Part shown: piece by piece, positions 5,991 through 12,147 of the stretch
Layout: the number at the start of each line of letters is the position of its first letter
Position numbering within the stretch: the stretch's first letter is position 1
Source: CAYREE01 sp964423225
GTDB lineage: Archaea; Altiarchaeota; Altiarchaeia; IMC4; SCGC-AAA252-I15
Assembly (NCBI GenBank): GCA_964423225.1
Contig: CAYREE010000064.1
Coordinates: 1 to 12,853 of the forward strand
Direction: 5' to 3'
Length of the DNA: 12,853 bases
Notes under the pieces: model-generated
What the model was told of the DNA's origin: nothing
Seen by the model: the letters and a program-made list of their open reading frames with translations, nothing else
Database searches by the model: none
Made by a program: the position numbers and the translations under genes

Positions 5991-6542
5991 TATGTCTATG
6001 CAGAATGCACCATTCACATTTGGCACTTCATCCTGGCAGACTTGGTCTTTATCACATATTTTGATAAACTCCTCGTCTCTTTTCCAGTAAGGTATGTAAT
6101 CCCCATCATTTGTACATATCTCCTTGATGATCGAGCAATTACCCTGGCATTTGAAGATAGTGCCCTCTATCGCGATATATGTTCCATGTCTTCCGGGACA
6201 TGCACATGAGACAAGATAGGAGGGATTAGGCTCTTTATATTCACAGATTGTCTTATTCAAACCTGTTTGATTATCCAATTCTTCAACACATATAGAATAC
6301 GGACCACACACGCCTTTTACTATCCAGCCCATACTTGTTTCGGATAGGACCATGCATCCATCACATTTTTCATTGCCCGACAGGTCCCTGCTATTGTTTA
6401 TTGTAGAGATAAATACTTCCCCTGGAGGTATTGGACGGTTGAGTAGGTATATCACAATAATAAAAAGTGAGGATACGATGAGGATAACATACAATAACTG
6501 CTTATTCTCGTTAAATGAATTAATAAGTTTGTTTAAGTCCAT
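5967..6542 (-). CDS. Membrane-anchored Cys-rich exported protein, unknown function
   Basis: I recognise no family in this 191-residue protein. Residues 1-15 are short and polar, residues 16-34 are one hydrophobic segment (LLYVILIVSSLFIIVIYLL), and the rest should lie outside the cell. The outer part has 14 Cys in pairs such as CDGC, CACPG and CQGNC, a number that fits seven disulfides, and several NxT/S glycosylation motifs (NKT, NCS). The annotated stop may come from a frameshift, since the adjacent frame continues in protein-like fashion to 5864. No ribosome site is evident before ATG 6542. It is one of three anchored exported proteins in this part of the window. Confidence 0.7.
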   Translation of the reverse strand: MDLNKLINSFNENKQLLYVILIVSSLFIIVIYLLNRPIPPGEVFISTINNSRDLSGNEKCDGCMVLSETSMGWIVKGVCGPYSICVEELDNQTGLNKTICEYKEPNPSYLVSCACPGRHGTYIAIEGTIFKCQGNCSIIKEICTNDGDYIPYWKRDEEFIKICDKDQVCQDEVPNVNGAFCIDIEGSDICA

Positions 6543-6554
6543 TATGATTAGAGA

Positions 6555-6656
6555 TTATATTTTTTCAGCTAAATAGGTTTGATATATTACTTCCTCCTTA
6601 TCTCCAAGCCAGTCTAGAATCTCTTCCTCTATCTTCTTTAAGTCTGGGAGCTGGAT
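6555..6656 (-). pseudogene. Coding-like fragment without a start codon
   Basis: Thirty-three open codons on the minus strand end in TAA at 6555-6557 and read DLKKIEEEILDWLGDKEE and VIYQTYLAEKI, a helix-rich, protein-like sequence. There is no usable start codon, and an in-frame stop lies directly upstream at 6657-6659. It could be the surviving 3' end of a decayed gene. It lies just upstream of the 14-Cys gene on the same strand. Chance is not excluded. Confidence 0.25.
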
Positions 6657-6676
6657 TTATCAAGACGCTTACACAG

Positions 6677-6754
6677 ATGATAATACACTGGGAATTATAT
6701 ATGCTCGGTGTGGATCCTAGGAGATTCTACAAACGATACAGGGATATAAGATGA
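6677..6754 (+). other. Coding-like fragment overlapping the glycosyltransferase start
   Basis: This short plus-strand frame ends in TGA at 6752-6754, overlapping the next gene's ATG as ATGA, a pattern normal for coupled genes here. From ATG 6677 it gives 25 residues including HWELYMLGVDPRRFYKRYRD, rich in aromatic and basic residues. The frame is open back to about 6580, but that part looks less protein-like and overlaps the opposite-strand fragment. It may be the 3' end of a truncated gene or a tiny protein; no ribosome site is evident. Confidence 0.25.
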
Positions 6755-7347
6755 AGAATGCTGTCATCCTACTAACAAAAGCCCCGTCATCTGGGGTAAA
6801 ACAGAGGATCGCTAACATCAAGGGTGTTGAATACGCACAGAAACTATATGAGGATTTCCTGCGTCAGATAACCAAGACTATAGGATACTATGAACTGCTC
6901 GCTTTCATCGATCCGATTGAACTAGTAGATGAGGTCAAGGAACTGGTTAATGCAAAAGAATATCTCCCACAGGAAGGAAATAATCTTGGAGAAAAGATAA
7001 TGAATGCTATAAACACTGCTTTAGACATGGAATATTCAAGAATCGTCTTAATAAGTAGTGATTCACCCACGATACCAAAGGACTACATAGACCAGGCTTT
7101 CACAACATTGAATATAGATGAGATGGTGATAGGCCCATCTGAAGACGGTGGATTCTACCTAATTGGTTCGAGTGTGAGGATAACACCAAGGCTTTTTGAA
7201 GGAGTTGAATGGGGAGAAAGTAATGTTTTTGATAAGCTTCTTGCAAACATCCATGACTTAGACATTACATATAATATCCTAACTGAATGGTATGATATTG
7301 ACACGGTTGAACAAGCCGAAAAATATTTGAATGAACAGAAATCATAA
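6751..7347 (+). CDS. TIGR04282/DUF2064-type glycosyltransferase-like protein
   Basis: This 198-residue protein belongs to the nucleotidyl/glycosyl-transferase A fold group once called rSAM-associated transferase 1. The N-terminal nucleotide loop is KAPSSGVKQRI (10-20), usually K.P..G..KTRL, so the TR pair is QR here. QEGNNLGEKI (74-83) matches the family's dLGerm segment. ISSDSPTIP (101-109) holds the metal-binding acidic residue, and GPSEDGGFYLIG (128-139) is the most conserved family signature. The VEWGESNVF segment follows. The length is normal. It probably transfers a sugar or nucleotidyl group, but no substrate is established. It is the only plus-strand gene among minus-strand exported proteins. 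Its ribosome site is weak (AGGGAT), in keeping with coupling to something upstream. Confidence 0.85.
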   Translation: MKNAVILLTKAPSSGVKQRIANIKGVEYAQKLYEDFLRQITKTIGYYELLAFIDPIELVDEVKELVNAKEYLPQEGNNLGEKIMNAINTALDMEYSRIVLISSDSPTIPKDYIDQAFTTLNIDEMVIGPSEDGGFYLIGSSVRITPRLFEGVEWGESNVFDKLLANIHDLDITYNILTEWYDIDTVEQAEKYLNEQKS

Positions 7348-7404
7348 TATATAGAAGAATCTAATTAAGGATAATGCTATTTCATGTTCAATTATAATAC
7401 AGTA

Positions 7405-8067
7405 TCAGAGTGTTTCGTCCACTATTCTCTCGCATTCTAGCGCCCACCACTCATCATCGATTGACTTGCACCGGTTTTTCCTAGATGAAACTGAAAGGCA
7501 CACAACATTCTCTTGGCCGTCAAGCAGAGTGCAAATCTCCTGATCATGATTATGTGCGCTATAGAGCATAATGCATCTTTTCCGCATATAATCATCGCTT
7601 ACACGATCACAATATTCTGGATCGTTTGTCCCCAATCGGGTATTGCACGAATCTCTCATAGGATTGTCATCTATTTTACCGCATTCACCTGTCCGGTTAT
7701 AACATATCTTTAAAAGCCGGATGTCAGAGACACCACTACAATCCTCTGCATCAAGATAGCATAGGTCATGATCGTATCCGTCAAGATACTCGCAAAAACC
7801 ACGGTTATACACTGATAGATTGAAGACACATGTCCTCTTTAGACTATATTCTGAAATGATTGTACAGTATTCAGCATCACGCTCAGTAAAAGCCTGTGTT
7901 AGAAGACACTGATCCCGTTCAGACATCGCGTTTATACCCCGGCATTTCGTCAGAATCCTGCCTTCTCTAGGCATCAAGTATTCGACTCCGATCACTGTAA
8001 GCGCAAGAAGCGCTAATAGAAAGACTATCAAGGATATTAGGTTTAGTTTATGTGAAGGGTGATCCAT
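7405..8067 (-). CDS. Membrane-anchored protein with eight Cys-pair repeats
   Basis: This 220-residue protein has a short basic head, one membrane segment (about 10-29) and an outer domain built from a repeating Cys pair. The sixteen Cys lie at 42/54, 68/80, 92/103, 110/122, 129/141, 153/165, 179/190 and 200/212, so each pair is spaced by 11 or 12 residues. A common unit is C-x2-[IVL]-(D/S)-x6-8-C with acidic and Arg residues between. One disulfide per unit, perhaps closing a helical hairpin, is a reasonable model. I do not know a named family for it, though Cys-repeat exported proteins of this style occur in uncultivated archaea. The ribosome site GAGGT (8076-8080) lies seven bases before ATG 8067. 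Confidence 0.75.
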   Translation of the reverse strand: MDHPSHKLNLISLIVFLLALLALTVIGVEYLMPREGRILTKCRGINAMSERDQCLLTQAFTERDAEYCTIISEYSLKRTCVFNLSVYNRGFCEYLDGYDHDLCYLDAEDCSGVSDIRLLKICYNRTGECGKIDDNPMRDSCNTRLGTNDPEYCDRVSDDYMRKRCIMLYSAHNHDQEICTLLDGQENVVCLSVSSRKNRCKSIDDEWWALECERIVDETL

Positions 8068-8094
8068 ACATCATACCTCAGATCATTATTTGTC

Positions 8095-8265
8095 TTACAT
8101 ACAGGAATAACCTGTATGAAAAAAAAAATCCGTGATAAAGATTGAGATGTTAGGGATAAGAAGCAGATGGCTTGAATCAAATGCTATCATCAAAGCATAT
8201 ATCGCATAAAGAAAGGCAAACAGTCTCAGATAGGCGACCAGATTGTGGGGGAAAGTTAGAGACAT
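8095..8265 (-). CDS. Possible small membrane protein, 56 residues
   Basis: This ORF starts at ATG 8265, overlapping the last 10 bases of the duplicated-domain gene, and ends at TAA 8095-8097. The product has a clear hydrophobic stretch (LFAFLYAIYALMIAF, residues 15-29) and a second (LLLIPNISIFI, about 34-44). No family is recognised. The stop-start overlap fits coupled translation, but pyrimidine-rich DNA often yields hydrophobic chance ORFs. Its last codons include an A/T run and the inverted repeat at 8098-8118. A frameshifted membrane tail of the upstream protein is another option. Confidence 0.35.
   Translation of the reverse strand: MSLTFPHNLVAYLRLFAFLYAIYALMIAFDSSHLLLIPNISIFITDFFFHTGYSCM
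8098..8118. repeat. Inverted repeat upstream of the Cys-pair repeat gene
   Basis: CATACAGG and CCTGTATG form a perfect 8-base inverted repeat around AATAA, followed on the plus strand by ten A residues (8119-8128). On the minus strand this reads as T10 and then the hairpin, 30 bases before ATG 8067. The T run could terminate minus-strand transcripts from the upstream gene, and the repeat could be an operator. Single repeats of this size are common by chance. Confidence 0.35.
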
Positions 8266-9311
8266 ATCCAGAAGAATTCCACATACTCTGGGGAATTTAA
8301 TATCCTCTGATCTGTAGGTAAGTGTATATGATTCCCTCTGAAACCCTCGTATTTGTGACTTCCCGCCTCATACACGAATCCGCATCTTCCATGAGTGATA
8401 TCCCTATTGATGCCCTCTACCCAATAGTCTTTTACTATCTTCGCACTACCAATACTCTCATACCATTTAAGCTTGTAGTCAATCAGATCCCGGTCACCAA
8501 GGCTCATTATTACATCAAGTGCAGTGATAGTTCCTTCCTTAAATACATCATGACGCATATTATGGGCTGTTACAACGACATCCTTGAACCTCTTATTTGT
8601 CGTCTTACCATCTATTATCACAAGAGGTATTATGGTTTTCCCATTATTACCTTTCTTACGCTCAACCTCATCCTCGAAAATATGATAAGCATTATTGATC
8701 CTGCTAGATACGACGACTTCCCAGCGCAAGATAGCATCATCCTTCCAAGGATAATGATCTGCCCTAAACACATTCCTCTCCCGCCAGCCCCCACTATACA
8801 CCATATTATGCCACCAGCCAGCCCCCTCATTAATTGACTTTATCACATGAGTATTCTTACTCTCATCGAAAAAATAGTCTACAACAACATCACCCCGCTC
8901 ATGAAGGTGCATGAGTACGTCAAATACGCTAAAGTATCCTTCATTAAACAAGTCGGGACGATATCTTTTAACCTCCATTGGATTAAACACGTATTGAATA
9001 CCACCTACTTTCACAATACCCTCCCGAACAGATTTTGTCTCAGGAAATGGAAATTCCTTCTTAATCGTTGTATAAGTGGATTCGACTTGTTTCACGTCTA
9101 TTGGTTCAATAGTACCTGTGTAGCCTCGATCCGCGCGTTGTAGTTTAGTATATGAAGTAGTAGAGGAAGCATTTGGAATATCAACATCGTATCCGACAGT
9201 CTGTGTCATTCCCTCAGAAAGAAAGAACTGTCCATATGAAGATAGAATAAAGGATAACCAGACTAATGCCAGACCAAGTAACAATAATTTCCCCAAGTTA
9301 CTAGATATCAT
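8256..9311 (-). CDS. Membrane-anchored protein with internally duplicated domain
   Basis: This 351-residue protein has one N-terminal membrane segment (residues 8-24) and a large outer part. The outer part seems to contain two related domains. The first (about 103-200) has RPDLFNEGYFSVFDVLMHL, then GWW and the end ILRWEVV. The second (about 232-350) has RHDVFKEGTITALDVIMSL and the end YVEFFW. The pattern of a 'xxVLDxLxxL' helix followed by a Gly/Trp stretch and a final strand with W faintly recalls DUF4430/transcobalamin-like beta-grasp domains, but this is weak. There are only two Cys (310, 350), unlike its Cys-rich neighbours. Start ATG 9311 lies about 29 bases from a TATA-like box. Confidence 0.75.
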   Translation of the reverse strand: MISSNLGKLLLLGLALVWLSFILSSYGQFFLSEGMTQTVGYDVDIPNASSTTSYTKLQRADRGYTGTIEPIDVKQVESTYTTIKKEFPFPETKSVREGIVKVGGIQYVFNPMEVKRYRPDLFNEGYFSVFDVLMHLHERGDVVVDYFFDESKNTHVIKSINEGAGWWHNMVYSGGWRERNVFRADHYPWKDDAILRWEVVVSSRINNAYHIFEDEVERKKGNNGKTIIPLVIIDGKTTNKRFKDVVVTAHNMRHDVFKEGTITALDVIMSLGDRDLIDYKLKWYESIGSAKIVKDYWVEGINRDITHGRCGFVYEAGSHKYEGFRGNHIHLPTDQRILNSPEYVEFFWICL

Positions 9312-9313
9312 AA

Positions 9314-9332
9314 ATACCTTTAAACAAGGTAT
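9314..9332. repeat. Inverted repeat between TATA box and start of the duplicated-domain gene
   Basis: ATACCTT and AAGGTAT form a perfect 7-base inverted repeat around TAAAC. It lies between the TATA-like box at 9336-9345 and ATG 9311 on the minus strand, the usual position of an archaeal repressor operator. Its outline (ATAC-N11-GTAT, 19 bases) is the same as that of the repeat at 8099-8117. Confidence 0.35.
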
Positions 9333-9335
9333 GAA

Positions 9336-9345
9336 ATATAAATAA
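9336..9345 (-). promoter_or_regulatory. TATA-like box of the duplicated-domain gene
   Basis: On the minus strand the sequence reads TTATTTATAT, a good archaeal TATA match centred about 29 bases from ATG 9311. That places the predicted transcript start within a few bases of the start codon, so the message may be leaderless or nearly so. Confidence 0.45.
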
Positions 9346-9354
9346 GACAGTTAC

Positions 9355-10125
9355 CTAGCGGATACCCAGTCCTGCCACATATTCGCGCGCATCCTCAAGC
9401 TCGTAGAATTTCTTCACCATAAGATCAATGTCATATCCTATTTTATCATCTATGGACTTGAGGTGCTCAAGAAGGCCCATACACCCGTCTTTTCCCATTT
9501 TTTTAACCACCCATTGGACTGGTGTATCCTTAACCGGCTCTATTAACCCATTATCTGTAACGACACGTATTAACCGCTTAAACCATGATAGCATCACCTT
9601 CCGCTGGATGCTCCAGAGAAAGGCCTCCCCATAGCTATCGTATAAAGCACGGACATAATCCTTCTCAGATACTGAGCCTACAAGACCTGGATCTACAATG
9701 TTCGGGCATATACTTGAATATCCAACTTGTAGTGAATTACCACTTGTAGGTATCACAAGGGGGAATATCCTGCAATGCATCATCCGTGCATCATAGACTT
9801 TACATGCCTTATCATCATCTAGAAATGGGCAGTCATCATGATCAATATTCCAAAGTAGTGCTAACATCTTGTCGCTTTTAATATCATAGATAACAGTCCT
9901 CGGACTATACTTAAAGTCATTGTCAGAGCATTCCCTAATCCTCTCAAGCTCCCACCCATAAAGCGGAAGTCGCTTATTCTCGATTGGTATGACATTGTAG
10001 ACGGGGCCACGACCCTCTAGTTTTTTATGTTTTTCAGAAATGTCTTTTCCTATGAAAGTTGTCTTGAAATCCCTGCAACACAGGGCTTTATTTGAACATC
10101 CATCGCATATGAAAATATTTTTCAT
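9355..10125 (-). CDS. YkgJ-family Cys-cluster protein
   Basis: This 256-residue cytoplasmic protein belongs to the YkgJ/UPF0153 group, thought to bind zinc or iron through a cluster of Cys. The N-terminal set is C7, C10, C16 and C17 (CDGCSNKALCC). The second set is C99 (CPFLDDDKAC), C108, C118 (MHCRIFP) and C140 (SSICPN), matching the family's CPFL...C..Y..RP..CR.FP layout, although the usual Pro before the third Cys region is missing (YDARMMHCRIFP). Residues after 150 form a helical C-terminal extension without a known motif. It follows the epimerase gene by 42 bases on the same strand and probably shares its transcript. No good ribosome site precedes ATG 10125. Function in the family is not firmly known. 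Confidence 0.85.
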   Translation of the reverse strand: MKNIFICDGCSNKALCCRDFKTTFIGKDISEKHKKLEGRGPVYNVIPIENKRLPLYGWELERIRECSDNDFKYSPRTVIYDIKSDKMLALLWNIDHDDCPFLDDDKACKVYDARMMHCRIFPLVIPTSGNSLQVGYSSICPNIVDPGLVGSVSEKDYVRALYDSYGEAFLWSIQRKVMLSWFKRLIRVVTDNGLIEPVKDTPVQWVVKKMGKDGCMGLLEHLKSIDDKIGYDIDLMVKKFYELEDAREYVAGLGIR

Positions 10126-10167
10126 TGTTTGACCGTCTGCTTGTCCTTTACATACATTAGCTCCACA

Positions 10168-10788
10168 TTAAACTAGCTTATCTCTTAGGTTTTGTATTGC
10201 GATTGAAGGATCTGCTGCCCTTACAATGTATGATCCTGATACGAACATGTTCGCTCCCGCCTTATCAACTAGTTCGATTGTGTCGGGAGTGATGCCTCCA
10301 TCAACCTCGATATTGATTTTAGGGTTAATGCTTCTGAGTTCACTTATCTTTGCCACGACATCGGGAAGGAATGGACTTCCATAGTATCCAGGATTAACAG
10401 TCATGATAAGCACTTGCTCAATATCTAGAAGATAATCACTTATTGAACTTATCTGTGTTTCAGGGTTCAGTACGAAGCCGGGTTTTTTACCGAGGTTTTT
10501 TATCGCTTCGATGACGTCTAGTGGATTATCGCATGCCTCTATCGGCGCGAGTATGGAATCGATTTTTGAACCGTGTTTTTCTATCCATCCTAATGGATCA
10601 CCTACCATAAGATGGGCTTCATAAATCCCGTCATATTCCTGTAGTTCGAAATTGAAGTCTATTGACCTTGTTGGAACGAAGACTCCATCCATGAAGTCAA
10701 GCTNNNNNNNNNNGTCTATTATTGTTGTTAGTTGTTCCTGTGTTTCAGCAATGATTGCTGGAATAATATGCTTTTCACCTGCCATCAT
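10168..10788 (-). CDS. rpe: Ribulose-phosphate 3-epimerase, interrupted by an N gap
   Basis: This cytoplasmic TIM-barrel enzyme interconverts ribulose 5-phosphate and xylulose 5-phosphate. Visible motifs are IPAIIAE near the start, LDFMDGVFVP (catalytic Asp and metal region), EAHLMVGDP with its metal-binding His, MTVNPGYYGSPF and EVDGGITPDTI with the second catalytic Asp, then the phosphate site SGSYIV. Ten Ns at 10704-10713 replace codons before LDFMDG. The apparent length of 206 residues is a little short, and related sequences as I recall them would need roughly ten residues here rather than four, so the gap length is probably a placeholder. ATG 10788 has GGAG four bases upstream, and ATG 10785 is equally possible. 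Related hexulose-phosphate synthases are less likely because of the VNPG and VDGGI motifs. Confidence 0.9.
   Translation of the reverse strand: MMAGEKHIIPAIIAETQEQLTTIIDXXXXLDFMDGVFVPTRSIDFNFELQEYDGIYEAHLMVGDPLGWIEKHGSKIDSILAPIEACDNPLDVIEAIKNLGKKPGFVLNPETQISSISDYLLDIEQVLIMTVNPGYYGSPFLPDVVAKISELRSINPKINIEVDGGITPDTIELVDKAGANMFVSGSYIVRAADPSIAIQNLRDKLV
10704..10713. other. Assembly gap (10 Ns)
   Basis: Ten undetermined bases lie inside the epimerase gene. The flanks keep the same frame across them, but ten is a common placeholder size and the true missing length is likely larger, near 30 bases, judging by the missing protein segment. Confidence 0.95.
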
Positions 10789-10816
10789 CTTTCTCCATTT
10801 TTTCTTAAAGTCGGTT

Positions 10817-10832
10817 AATACAATCTTGTATT
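10817..10832. repeat. Inverted repeat upstream of the epimerase gene
   Basis: AATACAA and TTGTATT form a perfect 7-base inverted repeat with a TC centre, 29 bases upstream of ATG 10788 on the minus strand and directly beside an A/T-rich stretch (10832-10843) that could hold the TATA box. An operator or a weak hairpin are both possible. The rest of the 112-base gap between glucokinase and epimerase shows nothing else clear. Confidence 0.3.
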
Positions 10833-10900
10833 TTATTTATTTGACAATTCTAGCCGGACAAGTATAAAAATCGATTATGAATATATGGTCGGTCATATCA

Positions 10901-12049
10901 TCACCTTGTTATAGCAAGGTCTTTTCTAATTATCGCGGCAAGGCTTGCACCATAAATACTCACATCATAGTTTTTTAATACATATACGGGAGTGGATTTG
11001 AGTAGTTCAGACCGCATCCTAGAGTTTTCGAATTCCTTGATAAATTCTCTTGTCGAAAAAATACCTGGATTCTTTGATGCTACACCCCCAGCAATATATA
11101 ATCCCCCTCTTGAAAGAGTGTCTAGGACAAAGTTTTTCGCACAACGAGCATAGTAGGCAGTATACATCTTGAATGTCTCCCGTGAAGTCTTGTCCTTATG
11201 CTTGTATTTTGCTATTAATGGAACCTTGTCATTACTTGCAGCTATTTCCACCGAGTATTTAGAGTCTTCATAGCCCCCATATTCCTTTAGGAAATCATAT
11301 ATCGTCTCTATACCAGAACCAGATATAATGTCTTCATAACTTACTCTATCTGCTTTTGTCCGTTCCTTTATGAAATCAACTAGCAGATAGTCTGGCTCAT
11401 CTTGTGCTGGGAAATCTCCATGACCCCCCTCACTCGCATGAGGGATATATGCACTGAATTTATTATCATAAACAAGTATGTTCTTTCCTAATCCAGTTCC
11501 AGCCCCGATCACAGCCTTATTTGCATAATCAAATGATTTCTGGCGTTTCATGCCAGGTCTTATCTTCTTAATATCATCCTCATTATTTGTTTTAAGTAGG
11601 TTTATCCCATAGCCTATCGCGTCAAAATCATTTAGCAATAACAATGATGAAAGCCCAGTGCGCTTAAGGATTTTTTTAGCATTGATATCCCAGTCTATAT
11701 GGGTTGGCTTACAATAATCATTTTTCTCTGACACCGGACCAGAAGCGGCAATACATGCTTTTTTTATCAGTAATCCATGTTTTTCCTTTGAGTAGTCAAT
11801 GACATTATTAAGTGCGGTTTCAATGGATTTCAACTGTTGGCTCTTATAATTAAGAGAAAATAGTGGGTTTGGCTTACCATTTCTCACACCTGAGACGCCA
11901 AGATTAGTATTGGTTCCTCCAACATCAACTCCCAGGATATAGGAGGTAAAAGAATCAGATCTGATATTCTTTCTATAGTAGATTATATTATAGTCCTTCT
12001 CTTCCTCAATCTCTGATTTTATTGATGTTATTCCAACCACCAGAATCAA
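10901..12049 (-). CDS. glk: Glucokinase, bacterial Glk (PF02685) family
   Basis: This enzyme phosphorylates glucose with ATP in the cytoplasm. From TTG 12049 it has 382 residues. ATP site motifs are DVGGTNTN (42-49) and GAGTGLGKN (182-190). The glucose site has LLNDFDA (138-144) with catalytic D141, SEGGHGDF (206-213) with E207 and H210, and SGSG (243-246). GGLYIAGGV (315-323) is the late nucleotide motif. EGGHGDF and NDFDA match E. coli-type Glk better than ROK kinases, which need a Cys-rich zinc motif that is absent here. Residues 1-36 form an extension before the first strand, with no good ribosome site, so the real start may be GTG 12040 or elsewhere. Archaea more often use ADP-dependent or ROK glucokinases, so transfer from bacteria is possible. 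Confidence 0.9.
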   Translation of the reverse strand: MILVVGITSIKSEIEEEKDYNIIYYRKNIRSDSFTSYILGVDVGGTNTNLGVSGVRNGKPNPLFSLNYKSQQLKSIETALNNVIDYSKEKHGLLIKKACIAASGPVSEKNDYCKPTHIDWDINAKKILKRTGLSSLLLLNDFDAIGYGINLLKTNNEDDIKKIRPGMKRQKSFDYANKAVIGAGTGLGKNILVYDNKFSAYIPHASEGGHGDFPAQDEPDYLLVDFIKERTKADRVSYEDIISGSGIETIYDFLKEYGGYEDSKYSVEIAASNDKVPLIAKYKHKDKTSRETFKMYTAYYARCAKNFVLDTLSRGGLYIAGGVASKNPGIFSTREFIKEFENSRMRSELLKSTPVYVLKNYDVSIYGASLAAIIRKDLAITR

Positions 12050-12076
12050 TGTAAATACTTTAACAAATTCTTTTTA

Positions 12077-12091
12077 CACATTATTAATGTG
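12077..12091. promoter_or_regulatory. Palindrome between divergent glucokinase and decarboxylase genes
   Basis: CACATTA-T-TAATGTG is a perfect 7-base inverted repeat with a single central base, lying in the 98-base gap between two divergent genes. It overlaps the region where a glucokinase TATA box would be expected. The tight symmetry and the position suggest a dimeric regulator site that could control one or both genes. Confidence 0.45.
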
Positions 12092-12115
12092 ATTAGTTAC
12101 ATTATAGAAACCCGA

Positions 12116-12124
12116 TTTTTAATC
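12116..12124 (+). promoter_or_regulatory. TATA-like box of the decarboxylase gene
   Basis: TTTTTAATC is centred about 28 bases before ATG 12148, with no ribosome site in between. This spacing fits a leaderless archaeal transcript starting at or near the ATG. Confidence 0.35.
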
Positions 12125-12147
12125 ATCAAACCGCATTGATTATCCAT

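Noticed and set aside
8119..8128. Hairpin plus A10 as a plus-strand terminator
   Set aside because: No plus-strand gene ends nearby, and the run is A rather than T on that strand.
8322..8837. Plus-strand open frame of 171 codons opposite the duplicated-domain gene
   Set aside because: It lies wholly inside a well-supported minus-strand gene with signal anchor and repeat structure, has no ribosome site, and its translation is of low-complexity chance character.
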